This document shows, piece after piece, positions 17,374 to 26,552 of a stretch of DNA of 64,000 nucleotides. The position numbers and the translations under genes were made by a program. The stretch lies in the NCBI RefSeq assembly GCF_900115015.1, contig NZ_FOUZ01000002.1:248001-312000 (forward strand), written 5' to 3'. Below the pieces are notes generated by a model. The model had not been told where the DNA came from, did not search any database, and saw nothing but the letters and a program-made list of their open reading frames with translations. Each line of letters starts with the position of its first letter. Positions within the stretch are counted from its first letter, which is position 1. The DNA comes from Algoriella xinjiangensis (GTDB taxonomy: Bacteria > Bacteroidota > Bacteroidia > Flavobacteriales > Weeksellaceae).

Positions 17374-17382
17374 TAAAATTAT

Positions 17383-17412
17383 AAATCCTTCAGTTTACTG
17401 GAGGATTTTTTT
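17383..17412 (+). terminator. Terminator after the AsmA-like gene
   Basis: Stem AAATCCTTCAGT / ACTGGAGGATTT (one T-G wobble), TT loop and T-run. Confidence 0.88.
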
Positions 17413-17480
17413 ATTGGCTATAATTAGGGATTGTCTATCATAAATAAATCGATTATTTTAGTTGTATAAATCAACAGATT

Positions 17481-18134
17481 TTGAAACGAATCAAAACAAT
17501 TCAAGGTATAAAATGGTGGAAAGCAATATTGCTATTGTTTTGGTGTTACTTCTCGTTTTTGATGTTGCAAATTACGCTTCGTTATATTCCAATTTCGTCA
17601 GATGTTTCATTTTTAGCTATAAAACAAGATGAGGTTACTACGATTCCGAGTTATTTAACCATTTTTTATATACATGTGTATTCTGCCATATTTGCATTGT
17701 TGTTTGGAGTTTTTCAGTTCATCAAAATAAAAAATAAGAGGATTCAGCACCTTCATAAAATATCAGGTAAAATTTATTTTTACATCGTCGTTTTTTTGGC
17801 TGCGCCTAGCGGAATTTTTATTGGTTTTTATGCAAATGGAGAATTAATTGCGAAAACAGCTTTTGTTATTTTAGGCATTTTATGGTGGATTTTTACCATT
17901 ATTGGCTTGCTCAAAATAAAGGAAAAAAACATTCGGGTACATCAAAATTTTATGATGAGAAGTTATGCGCTGGCTCTTTCTGCGCTAACATTGCGCGCTT
18001 GGAAAGTAGCGTTGGTTTTTCTTTTTCATCCATCGCCAATGGACGTTTATCAAATTGTTGCTTGGTTGGGATTTATTCCTAATTTATTGCTTGTAGAATT
18101 GTATATTTATAAAACAAAACCTTCTAAATCATGA
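17481..18134 (+). CDS. DUF2306 multi-pass membrane protein
   Basis: Integral membrane protein of 217 residues with about six hydrophobic segments (about 13-33, 58-80, 98-117, 124-143, 158-178, 188-206). The segment HLHKISGKIYFYIVVF and the later IRVHQNFMMRSYALALSALTLRAW, with conserved histidines on either side of the membrane core, fit DUF2306. These histidines are reminiscent of haem-binding membrane proteins, but function is unknown. The start is TTG at 17481. Its stop overlaps the ATG of the next gene as ATGA, so the two are translationally coupled. Confidence 0.82.
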   Translation: MKRIKTIQGIKWWKAILLLFWCYFSFLMLQITLRYIPISSDVSFLAIKQDEVTTIPSYLTIFYIHVYSAIFALLFGVFQFIKIKNKRIQHLHKISGKIYFYIVVFLAAPSGIFIGFYANGELIAKTAFVILGILWWIFTIIGLLKIKEKNIRVHQNFMMRSYALALSALTLRAWKVALVFLFHPSPMDVYQIVAWLGFIPNLLLVELYIYKTKPSKS

Positions 18135-19066
18135 AAAAAATAGCTTTAATTATAACTGTGTCATTACTCGTTTTTAGTTGCAAAGACACTAAAAAAGAAG
18201 TTGTAAAAGTTGAAGATTCAACAACAAAAATCGATACTATTTCTACCAAAGAAATTCCAGATAATCCTGCGTATAAACATTTATATGGCAATTGGGTTGG
18301 CGAATTTATGGCTTCAGAATTTGAAGGTGACGAAGGTTTTACATATAATACTTTATTGAATTTGAAAATCGATAAAATTGATCCGTCAAATAAAGTATAC
18401 GGAACAAGTATTGTATCGGGAAATATACGTCCGTTTGAAGGAACTTTGAAGGAAACAGATTCAACATTATATGTGCAATTAAATGAGCCTGGTGATGATA
18501 AATATGATGGAGTTTTTAAGATTAATTTTACAAAAGGGCAAGATTCTATTAAAGGAATTTGGTTGGCAAATGATAAAAAATTAAAAGTAACAAAGCGCGA
18601 ACTTTTGTTGACATCGCGCGTATTTAAATATAATCCAAATAATAATTTCAAAAAACTTGATGATTATACAGATGATATTGGTTTGGTAGATTGGGAAAAT
18701 TATAAAAACATGAAGCAAAAATATACGGATGACGAAGGTAAGTCTAACGAATATGATGTAACAAAACAACGTTATTCGTCTCAAGCGATTTATAAACTTA
18801 ATGCTTCGACACAAAAATTAACCGAAAAACAATTAAAAAATTTACAAAAGTTAGATTTAGAAATTCTTCGAAATGCAATATATGCGCGACATGGTTTTAC
18901 GTTTAAAAATAAAACGGCGCGTCAATTTTTTAATGATGAAGCGTGGTATGTGCCGATGTATGGCGACATCGAAAAAGAATTAACGCCTTTAGAAAAAGAA
19001 AATATTGCGTTGTTGCAACGTTTTGAAAAATATGCAACAGATAATTACCTTCAATTTGGACGTTAA
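18131..19066 (+). CDS. YARHG-domain lipoprotein
   Basis: Exported lipoprotein of 311 residues; the lipobox SLLVFSC gives acylated Cys17. The C-terminal segment EILRNAIYARHGFTFKNKTARQFFNDEAWYV contains the YARHG motif that names the domain (about residues 245-300), usually found on extracellular or envelope proteins next to peptidoglycan-acting enzymes. The middle part (about 45-160) forms a beta-rich region with GNWVGEF at its start. It is coupled to the DUF2306 gene by a 4-bp overlap, so the pair may work together in the envelope. Confidence 0.85.
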   Translation: MKKIALIITVSLLVFSCKDTKKEVVKVEDSTTKIDTISTKEIPDNPAYKHLYGNWVGEFMASEFEGDEGFTYNTLLNLKIDKIDPSNKVYGTSIVSGNIRPFEGTLKETDSTLYVQLNEPGDDKYDGVFKINFTKGQDSIKGIWLANDKKLKVTKRELLLTSRVFKYNPNNNFKKLDDYTDDIGLVDWENYKNMKQKYTDDEGKSNEYDVTKQRYSSQAIYKLNASTQKLTEKQLKNLQKLDLEILRNAIYARHGFTFKNKTARQFFNDEAWYVPMYGDIEKELTPLEKENIALLQRFEKYATDNYLQFGR

Positions 19067-19281
19067 TATTGATTTAAAAAGAGTTAAAAAAATATTCGAT
19101 TTATATTTTAATGATAAATTCTGTAGAAAACACATTATTTTAAAATCATCATTTTGTTAATTAATGTGCAAAAAAATAGCTTTTTTTATAAATATTTTTC
19201 ACTAAAATTAAATTTTTCTAAAGTAATTGTTGATTAATTTAAATTAAATCAATTATATAGTGATTAAAAATAAATTTGTCG

Positions 19282-19289
19282 TAAATTTG
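19282..19289 (+). promoter_or_regulatory. -7 promoter element of typA
   Basis: TAAATTTG, 18 bp before the typA ATG, giving a very short leader. The 241-bp space upstream (19067-19281) is AT-rich and shows nothing else. Confidence 0.6.
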
Positions 19290-19307
19290 CACCCATAATT
19301 TTCAAGG

Positions 19308-21110
19308 ATGCAAAACATTAGAAATATTGCGATTATCGCACACGTTGACCACGGTAAAACGACGTTGGTTGATAAAATTCTTCACTCAACAAACGTTTTT
19401 AGAGAAAACCAAGAGTCAGGTGAATTAATCATGGATAACAACGATATCGAGCGTGAAAGAGGGATTACGATCTTCTCTAAAAATGCTTCGGTTATGTACA
19501 AAGATGTAAAAATCAACGTTATCGATACTCCTGGCCACGCGGATTTTGGTGGTGAAGTTGAGCGTGTATTGAAAATGGCTGACGGTGTTATCTTATTAGT
19601 AGATGCTTTTGAGGGACCAATGCCTCAAACTCGTTTCGTATTAGGAAAAGCGTTAGAATTAGGTTTAAAACCATTAGTAGTAATTAACAAAGTAGATAAA
19701 GAAAACTGTCGTCCTGATGAGGTTTATGACAAAGTTTTCGAATTATTCTTCAACTTAGATGCTACAGAAGAACAATTGGATTTCCCTGCATTCTACGGAT
19801 CTTCTAAACAAGGTTGGTTTAATACAGAGAATGTACGTACAGAAAATATCTTACCATTAATGGACGGTATTTTAGAGCACGTACCAGCTCCAGAAGCAAC
19901 AGAAGGACCATTACAAATGCAAATTACATCTTTAGATTTTTCTAAATTCTTAGGACGTATTGCAGTAGGTAAAGTAACTCGTGGAGTTGTAAAAGAAGGT
20001 GATTGGATTGCTTTAACTAAGCCAGACGGAACTTTCAAGAAACATAAAGTAAAAGAATTATATACATTTACAGGTTTAGGAAAAGTAAAAGCAACAGAAG
20101 TAAAAGCAGGTGATATCTGTGCTGTTGTTGGTATTGACGGTTTCCAAATTGGAGATACAATTGCTGATCCAGAAAATCCAGAAGCATTACCAGTAATGCA
20201 TATTGATGAGCCTACAATGAACATGTCTTTCGGAATTAACAACTCACCTTTCTTTGGTAAAGATGGTAAATTTGTTACTTCTCGCCACTTAGTAGACCGT
20301 TTAACAGACGAATTAGAGCGTAACTTAGCTTTACGTGTAGAGCCAACAGAAGATTCTAATACACAATTAGTTTACGGACGTGGAATTATGCACTTATCTG
20401 TATTAATTGAAACTATGCGTCGTGAAGGATATGAGTTAACAGTAGGACAACCACAAGTTATCTTTAAAGATATTGATGGTGTTAAATGTGAGCCATACGA
20501 AACATTAGTAATTGATGTTCCAGATGATTATTCTTCTAAAGCAATTGACTTAGTAACACAACGTAAAGGTGATTTATTAGTGATGGAAGCGAAAGAAGGT
20601 ATGCAACATTTAGAGTTCGAGATTCCTTCTCGTGGTTTAATTGGTTTACGTTCATTAATGTTAACTAACACTGCTGGTGAGGCTGTAATGGCACACAATT
20701 TCTTAGCATACAAACCTTTCAAAGGTGCTATTGCTGGACGTTCTGCAGGAGTTATCATTTCTAAAGATCAAGGTACGTCAACTCCTTATTCTATTGATAA
20801 ATTACAAGATCGTGGTAAATTCTTTATCGCGCCAGGAGAAGAGGTTTACGAAGGTATGATTGTTGGGGAGCATTCTCGTAACAATGATTTAGTTGTAAAC
20901 GTAGTTGAGGCTAAAAAATTGAACAACATTCGTGCATCAGGTAAAGATGATTCTACTACAATTGCTCCAAAAATCGAAATGACTTTAGAGGAATGTATGG
21001 AGTATATCCAAGGTGATGAGTGTATCGAAGTTACACCAAACTTTATTCGTCTACGTAAAATTTATTTAAAAGAGAATGATCGTAAACGTTTTGATAAAAC
21101 AATGAGTTAA
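19308..21110 (+). CDS. typA: Translational GTPase TypA/BipA
   Basis: Ribosome-associated GTPase of the EF-G family, 600 residues, involved in 50S assembly and growth under stress or cold. The G-domain motifs are AHVDHGKTT (residues 11-19), DTPGH (73-77) and NKVD (127-130); RGITI of the switch region is intact. EF-G-like domains II, III and V follow, then the BipA-specific C-terminal domain with SRNNDLVVNVVEAKKLNNIRASGKDD. Codon use is noticeably more biased to preferred codons than in neighbouring genes, as expected of a well-expressed gene. Confidence 0.97.
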   Translation: MQNIRNIAIIAHVDHGKTTLVDKILHSTNVFRENQESGELIMDNNDIERERGITIFSKNASVMYKDVKINVIDTPGHADFGGEVERVLKMADGVILLVDAFEGPMPQTRFVLGKALELGLKPLVVINKVDKENCRPDEVYDKVFELFFNLDATEEQLDFPAFYGSSKQGWFNTENVRTENILPLMDGILEHVPAPEATEGPLQMQITSLDFSKFLGRIAVGKVTRGVVKEGDWIALTKPDGTFKKHKVKELYTFTGLGKVKATEVKAGDICAVVGIDGFQIGDTIADPENPEALPVMHIDEPTMNMSFGINNSPFFGKDGKFVTSRHLVDRLTDELERNLALRVEPTEDSNTQLVYGRGIMHLSVLIETMRREGYELTVGQPQVIFKDIDGVKCEPYETLVIDVPDDYSSKAIDLVTQRKGDLLVMEAKEGMQHLEFEIPSRGLIGLRSLMLTNTAGEAVMAHNFLAYKPFKGAIAGRSAGVIISKDQGTSTPYSIDKLQDRGKFFIAPGEEVYEGMIVGEHSRNNDLVVNVVEAKKLNNIRASGKDDSTTIAPKIEMTLEECMEYIQGDECIEVTPNFIRLRKIYLKENDRKRFDKTMS

Positions 21111-21143
21111 TATTTTTTTAAAGAATATTAAACTTTATAAATT

Positions 21144-21178
21144 AAAAATCCCGAACAATTTGTTCGGGATTTTTTTTT
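21144..21178 (+). terminator. Terminator after typA
   Basis: Stem AAAAATCCCGAACA / TGTTCGGGATTTTT and a T-run of nine. Confidence 0.93.
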
Positions 21179-21220
21179 GCTATAATTCGTAATGAGCTGT
21201 ATTTTAAATAAATATTTAAT

Positions 21221-21240
21221 TATCACTATAAGTAGTGATA
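21221..21240. promoter_or_regulatory. Perfect palindrome at the promoter of the secreted-protein operon, candidate operator
   Basis: TATCACTA-TAAG-TAGTGATA: two perfect 8-bp arms with a 4-bp centre. It ends 20 bp before the -7 element at 21261, so it covers the -33 region. It has no T-run and is distinct from the typA terminator 43 bp earlier. A dimeric regulator site is the simplest reading. Confidence 0.5.
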
Positions 21241-21260
21241 TAATATGTTAAAATTATATA

Positions 21261-21268
21261 TATATTTG
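21261..21268 (+). promoter_or_regulatory. -7 promoter element of the adhesin operon
   Basis: TATATTTG, exact consensus, 28 bp before the ATG at 21297. There is no TTG at the -33 distance, where the palindrome 21221-21240 sits instead. Confidence 0.65.
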
Positions 21269-21296
21269 GATCTTAAAATCAACCAATTAAATTATT

Positions 21297-21929
21297 ATGA
21301 AAAAGATTTACACTTTGGCAAGTCTTAGCGCTTTGCTATTCTCATTAAGTTCGTATGCGCAAGTTGGTATTAGTAGTGCTACTACTTTTACGCCCGATTC
21401 ATATTCAATATTAGACGCAAGTTCTAACTCAAAAGGAATTTTGATACCACGAGTTGTTTTAACAGATGTTAATACGTTAGCACCAATATCAGGTACAGCA
21501 ACTGCTCCCGAGGCATTAATGGTTTATAATACAGCAACTGCAGGTACTTCTCCTAATCGAGTTACGCCTGGTTTTTATTTTTGGTCAGGTGCTAAATGGA
21601 CTCGTTTTTTAAACAATGACAACGAAGCTAAACCAATGGTTTTTTATGCGCCAAGTATTGCATTGGATACAACGGTAGGAAATCATACAGTAGATTTATA
21701 CCAAGAATATAGCAGTCAATTTGGAGCTCCAAAATTGTCTTCAAATGTAGATACTCCTTTGTCTACTTATACAGTTTCTCAATTGGCTTATTTTATTACT
21801 TATATTGATACTGCTGTTTTTACAAATGCAACATTGGCAGTTGATGGTAAATTGACTTATACAGTGCCTGCAACGCCTAATGTTACAGAAAAAACATTTA
21901 TCAACGTAGTATTTAAAGTTAGAAACTAA
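21297..21929 (+). CDS. Secreted flavobacterial surface protein, function unknown
   Basis: Exported protein of 210 residues with SPI signal MKKIYTLASLSALLFSLSSYAQ. The following VGISSATTFTPDSYSILDASSNSKG then ILIPRVVLT and APEALMVYNTATAG...FYFWSGAKW is a pattern seen at the start of many flavobacterial secreted surface proteins. Here it is followed by a short beta-rich domain ending FINVVFKVRN. No sorting domain or catalytic motif is visible. It lies 4 bp before the large adhesin-like gene and surely forms an operon with it. Confidence 0.75.
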   Translation: MKKIYTLASLSALLFSLSSYAQVGISSATTFTPDSYSILDASSNSKGILIPRVVLTDVNTLAPISGTATAPEALMVYNTATAGTSPNRVTPGFYFWSGAKWTRFLNNDNEAKPMVFYAPSIALDTTVGNHTVDLYQEYSSQFGAPKLSSNVDTPLSTYTVSQLAYFITYIDTAVFTNATLAVDGKLTYTVPATPNVTEKTFINVVFKVRN

Positions 21930-21933
21930 TTCT

Positions 21934-22365
21934 ATGAGAAAAATATATTTATTTTTTCTTCTTTGTCTAACATTGCTTAGTACAAAGGGATTAGCAGCAG
22001 ATTTTTATTGGACTGGAAAAGGATCGAGTAGTAATTATAATGTTGTGCAAAACTGGGCTTTAGGTAGTATTTCGGGAGGTGTGCCAACCGTTGTTCCAGG
22101 TGCATCAGACAATGTGTTTTTTACGGATGGTGCAATAAAATTTGATGTAAATTTTAATCAAGCTAATATTGTATTTAACAATTTTACAGCAAGTTCTACA
22201 ACCTCTAATTATAATTATTATTTTACAGCTGTTAATGGTACTACTAAAACGCTTACTGTAAATGGTGTAATGAATTTATCTCAAAAAGCTAGTTTTATAA
22301 GTAATTCTACTGGAAATATTGATAATATAGGTGCTTTGATTTTAAAAAATGCACCAATTCATTAA
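21934..22365 (+). pseudogene. 5' fragment of a large secreted adhesin-like gene, before a frameshift
   Basis: 143 codons carrying the SPI signal peptide (MRKIYLFFLLCLTLLSTKG) and the first copy of a module that starts FYWTGKGSSSNYNVVQNW and ends with PGASDNVFF. The frame stops at the TAA at 22363-22365. The downstream frame (+1 relative) begins at 22349 and carries the same type of module, so this is the first part of a single gene of about 1,400 codons. The shift must occur between 22346 and 22362, because the downstream frame has a TAA at 22343-22345. That window includes an A6 tract and runs into a TAATAATAAT stretch. A sequence error, a phase-variable tract, a real mutation or programmed +1 shifting are all possible. 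Confidence 0.8.
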
Positions 22366-25300
22366 TAATAATGATTTGGGTGTTTATATTGTTTTTAATT
22401 CAGGAACCAATATAAAAATAACGAATAATTTTAATGCGATGTCTATTATTGTTGATAATGGAACAACATTAGATTTATCTAATCTATCTGTTAATTTAAG
22501 AAAGAATACCAATGTAAATGAAGATACAGCAGGAATGTTGAAAGTGTTGAATAGTGCAAGTGGAATAAAATTAACTTCTACTATTTTAAATACAGAAACG
22601 ATTTGGTTTGTAAATTTTGATATGGCAAAATCTGATTTTTCAAGTTCTACAATTTATATTCATGGTGGAGCGCATTCTTGGACAAATTTTATACACAATA
22701 CAACACTTACAACATTTTATAGAGGACTAATTGTAGAAAAAGCAGATGTTATCTTACCAAATGTTATAATTGATAATGTAAATAATTATACAAATAGAAC
22801 TTGTTCTATCATAAATAATAATAATTTAATAATCAATAATCTTACAGTTAGAAAAACAAGTGTTTATTTTGATACAAATAATTTAACTGTAACTAACTTA
22901 ACAGTAGATAAAGGATATGAGTATACATTTTATGGTACATCTACTGTAACAACGCCTAGTAGTAGTCCAAATTTAAAGGTTACTAATTTTAATTTTAATT
23001 CATCATCTTCTGGTACTACAAAGTTTAAATCTTACATATCGGGTTCTAAAAGTTTAGCGTATTTAGATATTCCTGTAGTAGCTGTTGCGCCTTACGCAAA
23101 TATGATAGCGAATGGTATATATTCTGATAAAGTAGTTACTTTTAGTAATTCTGTTTTAGAAAACTTAAATAAGAATATTAACGTCACTTCAAATGTTGCT
23201 ATTGATTATTATTGGAGAGGTGGCGGAGATGGCGTATCGTGGAGTGATACAGCAAATTGGAGTTTATCTCCAACAGCAGCAGTAGCAACTGCAACTTTAC
23301 CATCTTCTAACGATAATGTATTTTTTAATACAAATTCAGTAATTGCAGGTATTATTAATGTGATAAAAAACGTTGATATTCATAACTTTACTGTAATGCC
23401 AGATTTTATAGGAAAAACTTTTGAAATTTTTTCTGACACATCTGACGCCTTTACTATTAGAGGATCTTTACAACTGCAAGTAGGAGCAACTTTAAGTATA
23501 AGAAATTTATATTTTGTTCCAAAATCTACTGATATAAACTCGCCTGAAACAATAACTCTAAACGATGGATTATTAAGAGGTTCTACTTCTAATGGTGATC
23601 GATTAATTGTAACTGGTGGTGGTGCTTTAAGCTTAAAAGGACCTACATTTACTTATTACAAAACAGAGGATGCAAATAGAAATTCATTTATATTAGAAAA
23701 TGGATCGCTAATATTTGATGCTGCTACAGTTAATTTTAACGATTTTATTAGTGAAATAGCATTAGGATCAAGTTTCAAAGCAAATCTTTATTTAAAAAAC
23801 AGTACTATAAATACTAAATATTGGAAATATAATAATATAAACAATACAAATCTTAATAGTCAATTTACATTAAACGCAGGCACAAGTACTATTAATTTTA
23901 CCCAAAGTTTTACTGCTGCAGGAGATACAAATATATATACGATTGATAATAAATTAAAGTATAATAATATTATATTAAAAAATTCTATTACTTCGGTAAG
24001 TAGAAGTTTATATGGACTTTTTGATGCGAATAATGTAGAGTTAGAAGCTTCTGCTTATTTTTCTGCTTTTGGTTCATCTATATTTGATACAACAACCAAT
24101 AGTGTAATTATAAATCAATTAAAAGTTTATGCAGGTAATCTTATTGGTTTTACATCTAATTATAGAATTAATATACTTGATAAGTTTCAGACAATTAATA
24201 CAGATGCATGTCAATTAGTAACAATATTAGATGGAGATGTTTATACAGTGAATTTTATAATTAACCCTAATGTTACTGATCAAACAAATACAGCAAATGT
24301 ATTAACCCTAAAAAATTATGATGTAAAAAATATTAAGTTTATAAAGAATGCATCTTATATATTAAATATTAGTGGTAGTGCAGATAGTAAAACAACAGGT
24401 TATACTAGCTTAACACAAGCTATGCCAGCTAATTTATATTGGATTGGTAGTGCTTCTACAACAAATCAATGGAGTAATTCTGTTAACTGGACTTCAAATT
24501 CTGATGGTAGTATAAGTTCAAGTTCTTGTTCTCCTACAAAATTTGATAATGCACATTTCAAATCATATTCAAATGCAAAAGGAAACGAAGTAGCCGTAAA
24601 TAACGATATTTACATTAATAATATCATTTTTGAAAGTGATTCTCCTCAAAAAATGTTGATTAAAGGAAACGGATCAAGAGATATTTATTTAGGCGGTTCT
24701 TTATTATTAAATAATACAGATATTTCTGGGTTTAGTAGACTTTTAGCTGCGGGTAAGCAAATTGATCCTACTTATGATCCTACTCCACGACATAAAATTA
24801 GACTAAATGGAGGAAATTTAAATATGCGTATTAACTATTTAAATGGAGCATATTATAAATTAGTTGATAACTTTACTAGTATTACTAATCATGTAAATTA
24901 TTTAACGAATGGTGCAGATGTAGAAGCAAATAATATAACAATAAAAACAGGATCTTTTTCAAATGAGACAAATGCAAGTGGAAAATTAAATATTGACAAT
25001 TCATCATTAGAGCTTTCAAATTTTAATATTAATTCGGGAATATTTACAGTTAATGCTGCAAATACAGTATTTAAATTAGTTAATAATAATTCACCTTATT
25101 TTACATATTTAGGACCAACAACAACTAGTGGGGTAAATTCAACTTTTAGTACAGCTACTTTAGAATTTGTAGATAAAATACCGACTAATGTTATAACAGG
25201 ACCTTCAAATGGAGCATTAGTTTTTAAAAGTATTACAACTCGTGGAGTTACTTTTAATGTAAATTCAGATGTAACAACAAGTGTATTAAATTCATTAAGT

Positions 25301-26140
25301 AATAGAATAAGTATTGTAGCTAATAAAGAGCTAAAAGTAACAGAACAAGCAAATATAAGTGGAACTTCATGTGATGTTACACGTTCTATTGTTTCTGCAA
25401 CACCAGGTACACGTGCTAAATTTACAATATTAGGTGGAGCTACTAATTTTGATTATCTAACAGTAAAAGATATTGATGCAAACTCTAGTTACCAGGTTTT
25501 AGTCTTCGGAACGTATAGCACAAATGGAGGAAACAATACTAGTTATGTTCAATTCTTAGATAAAACAACAGACGATTCTACTTATGGTTTTGGAGCAGTA
25601 TACGCTTGTAGAGATATTGCTGTAGATAAAATGTTATCAGCTTCAGGATTTTATCCAAATGCAGTAACAACTTATCAATGGTTTAAATTGACTGGTACTA
25701 ATGCAGATTTAGTTACGCCTATTGCAACAACCAGAGATATTGATTTGTCACTATATGGTTATGGAGAATATAAATTAGTGATTAATTATGATCCTAGTAC
25801 TGCAGGCGCATGTATTATTAATGATCAAATTAATATTACTCCTTTACCAACAAAACCAACAGAATTATTAGATGATAAGTTCTGTAAAAATAAAGTAGCA
25901 ATATTTGATGATATCAAAATACCAGGATATAAATTGGTTTGGTATGATAGCGCAACTTCTACATCACCTATACTAGGTACAACACCAATTGTCAGCGGAA
26001 CTACATATTACGTAGCTCGTAAAACAGACTCAGGTAATGGACAAGATTGTGAATCTATTGAACGAGAAAAATTAGTTTTAAATTTAGATGCATGTGGTGG
26101 AGTATATATTAACCCAGCTTTGAGAATGAGAAGCTTCTAA
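22349..26140 (+). CDS. Adhesin-like protein with repeated YWxG/NW modules, downstream of a frameshift
   Basis: 1263 codons with no signal peptide of its own, in the frame that continues the 21934 fragment. The protein is Asn/Thr/Ser-rich and beta-helix-like. At least two further modules start YYWRGGGDGVSWSDTANWS and LYWIGSASTTNQWSNSVNW, each with a DN(V/A)xF signature about 25 residues on. Toward the end are two Ig-like segments with paired cysteines (CKNKVAIFDDIKIPGYKLVWYD, then TTYYVARKT). The last residues CGGVYINPALRMRSF resemble a C-terminal motif seen in some flavobacterial surface proteins, not a standard T9SS type A or B domain. The role, probably surface adhesion, is inferred. Confidence 0.75.
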   Translation: MHQFINNNDLGVYIVFNSGTNIKITNNFNAMSIIVDNGTTLDLSNLSVNLRKNTNVNEDTAGMLKVLNSASGIKLTSTILNTETIWFVNFDMAKSDFSSSTIYIHGGAHSWTNFIHNTTLTTFYRGLIVEKADVILPNVIIDNVNNYTNRTCSIINNNNLIINNLTVRKTSVYFDTNNLTVTNLTVDKGYEYTFYGTSTVTTPSSSPNLKVTNFNFNSSSSGTTKFKSYISGSKSLAYLDIPVVAVAPYANMIANGIYSDKVVTFSNSVLENLNKNINVTSNVAIDYYWRGGGDGVSWSDTANWSLSPTAAVATATLPSSNDNVFFNTNSVIAGIINVIKNVDIHNFTVMPDFIGKTFEIFSDTSDAFTIRGSLQLQVGATLSIRNLYFVPKSTDINSPETITLNDGLLRGSTSNGDRLIVTGGGALSLKGPTFTYYKTEDANRNSFILENGSLIFDAATVNFNDFISEIALGSSFKANLYLKNSTINTKYWKYNNINNTNLNSQFTLNAGTSTINFTQSFTAAGDTNIYTIDNKLKYNNIILKNSITSVSRSLYGLFDANNVELEASAYFSAFGSSIFDTTTNSVIINQLKVYAGNLIGFTSNYRINILDKFQTINTDACQLVTILDGDVYTVNFIINPNVTDQTNTANVLTLKNYDVKNIKFIKNASYILNISGSADSKTTGYTSLTQAMPANLYWIGSASTTNQWSNSVNWTSNSDGSISSSSCSPTKFDNAHFKSYSNAKGNEVAVNNDIYINNIIFESDSPQKMLIKGNGSRDIYLGGSLLLNNTDISGFSRLLAAGKQIDPTYDPTPRHKIRLNGGNLNMRINYLNGAYYKLVDNFTSITNHVNYLTNGADVEANNITIKTGSFSNETNASGKLNIDNSSLELSNFNINSGIFTVNAANTVFKLVNNNSPYFTYLGPTTTSGVNSTFSTATLEFVDKIPTNVITGPSNGALVFKSITTRGVTFNVNSDVTTSVLNSLSNRISIVANKELKVTEQANISGTSCDVTRSIVSATPGTRAKFTILGGATNFDYLTVKDIDANSSYQVLVFGTYSTNGGNNTSYVQFLDKTTDDSTYGFGAVYACRDIAVDKMLSASGFYPNAVTTYQWFKLTGTNADLVTPIATTRDIDLSLYGYGEYKLVINYDPSTAGACIINDQINITPLPTKPTELLDDKFCKNKVAIFDDIKIPGYKLVWYDSATSTSPILGTTPIVSGTTYYVARKTDSGNGQDCESIEREKLVLNLDACGGVYINPALRMRSF

Positions 26141-26168
26141 AATAAAATTATAATAATTTAATTTATCT

Positions 26169-26203
26169 AAAACGGGATTGTTCTTAAGAACAATCCCGTT
26201 TTT
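26169..26203. terminator. Bidirectional terminator after the adhesin-like gene
   Basis: Perfect 34-bp palindrome from AAAACGGGATTG through TTCTTAAGAA to CAATCCCGTTTT, between convergent genes. Confidence 0.92.
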
Positions 26204-26228
26204 ATTTTACATCTAATCAAACAAATTT

Positions 26229-26549
26229 TTAATTTGATTGAATCATCGTTTTTAATTTTTTAAGCACAATTATCAATTCATCTTTATTTGCGCGATATTC
26301 TAAAATTATTAAATCTTCTGTGTACTTCGAAAAGTTATAACCTTCTTCAATATCATTGTACCAAATTATCCAATTTTGATGTTTAGCCACAACCCAAAAA
26401 TTTTGATGAATTACATCTTCACAGGTCCAAGTTTCGGGAGAAATTTTGATTTCATTCCAAAATTCAAGTAATTCATCATCCAAATCTTGTTCAGCCAAAT
26501 ATAATTCAAGCAATAAATCCTTTTTAGGAAAAGCAATCCATTTATCCAT
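26229..26549 (-). CDS. Hypothetical acidic protein
   Basis: Unrecognised soluble protein of 106 residues, acidic and rich in Trp (five or more), Glu and Leu, with no signal peptide or membrane segment. The pattern ELYLAEQDLDDELLEFWNEIKI suggests a helical start and WIIWYNDIEEGYNFSKY a later strand. It begins 3 bp after the stop of the T9SS type B protein gene and is therefore in its operon. No function is proposed. Confidence 0.65.
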   Translation of the reverse strand: MDKWIAFPKKDLLLELYLAEQDLDDELLEFWNEIKISPETWTCEDVIHQNFWVVAKHQNWIIWYNDIEEGYNFSKYTEDLIILEYRANKDELIIVLKKLKTMIQSN

Positions 26550-26552
26550 ATT

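Noticed and set aside
22349-22351. ATG at 22349 as the start of an independent 1263-codon gene
   Set aside because: It would lack a signal peptide although the protein is clearly of surface type, and its first module continues the one in the preceding frame.
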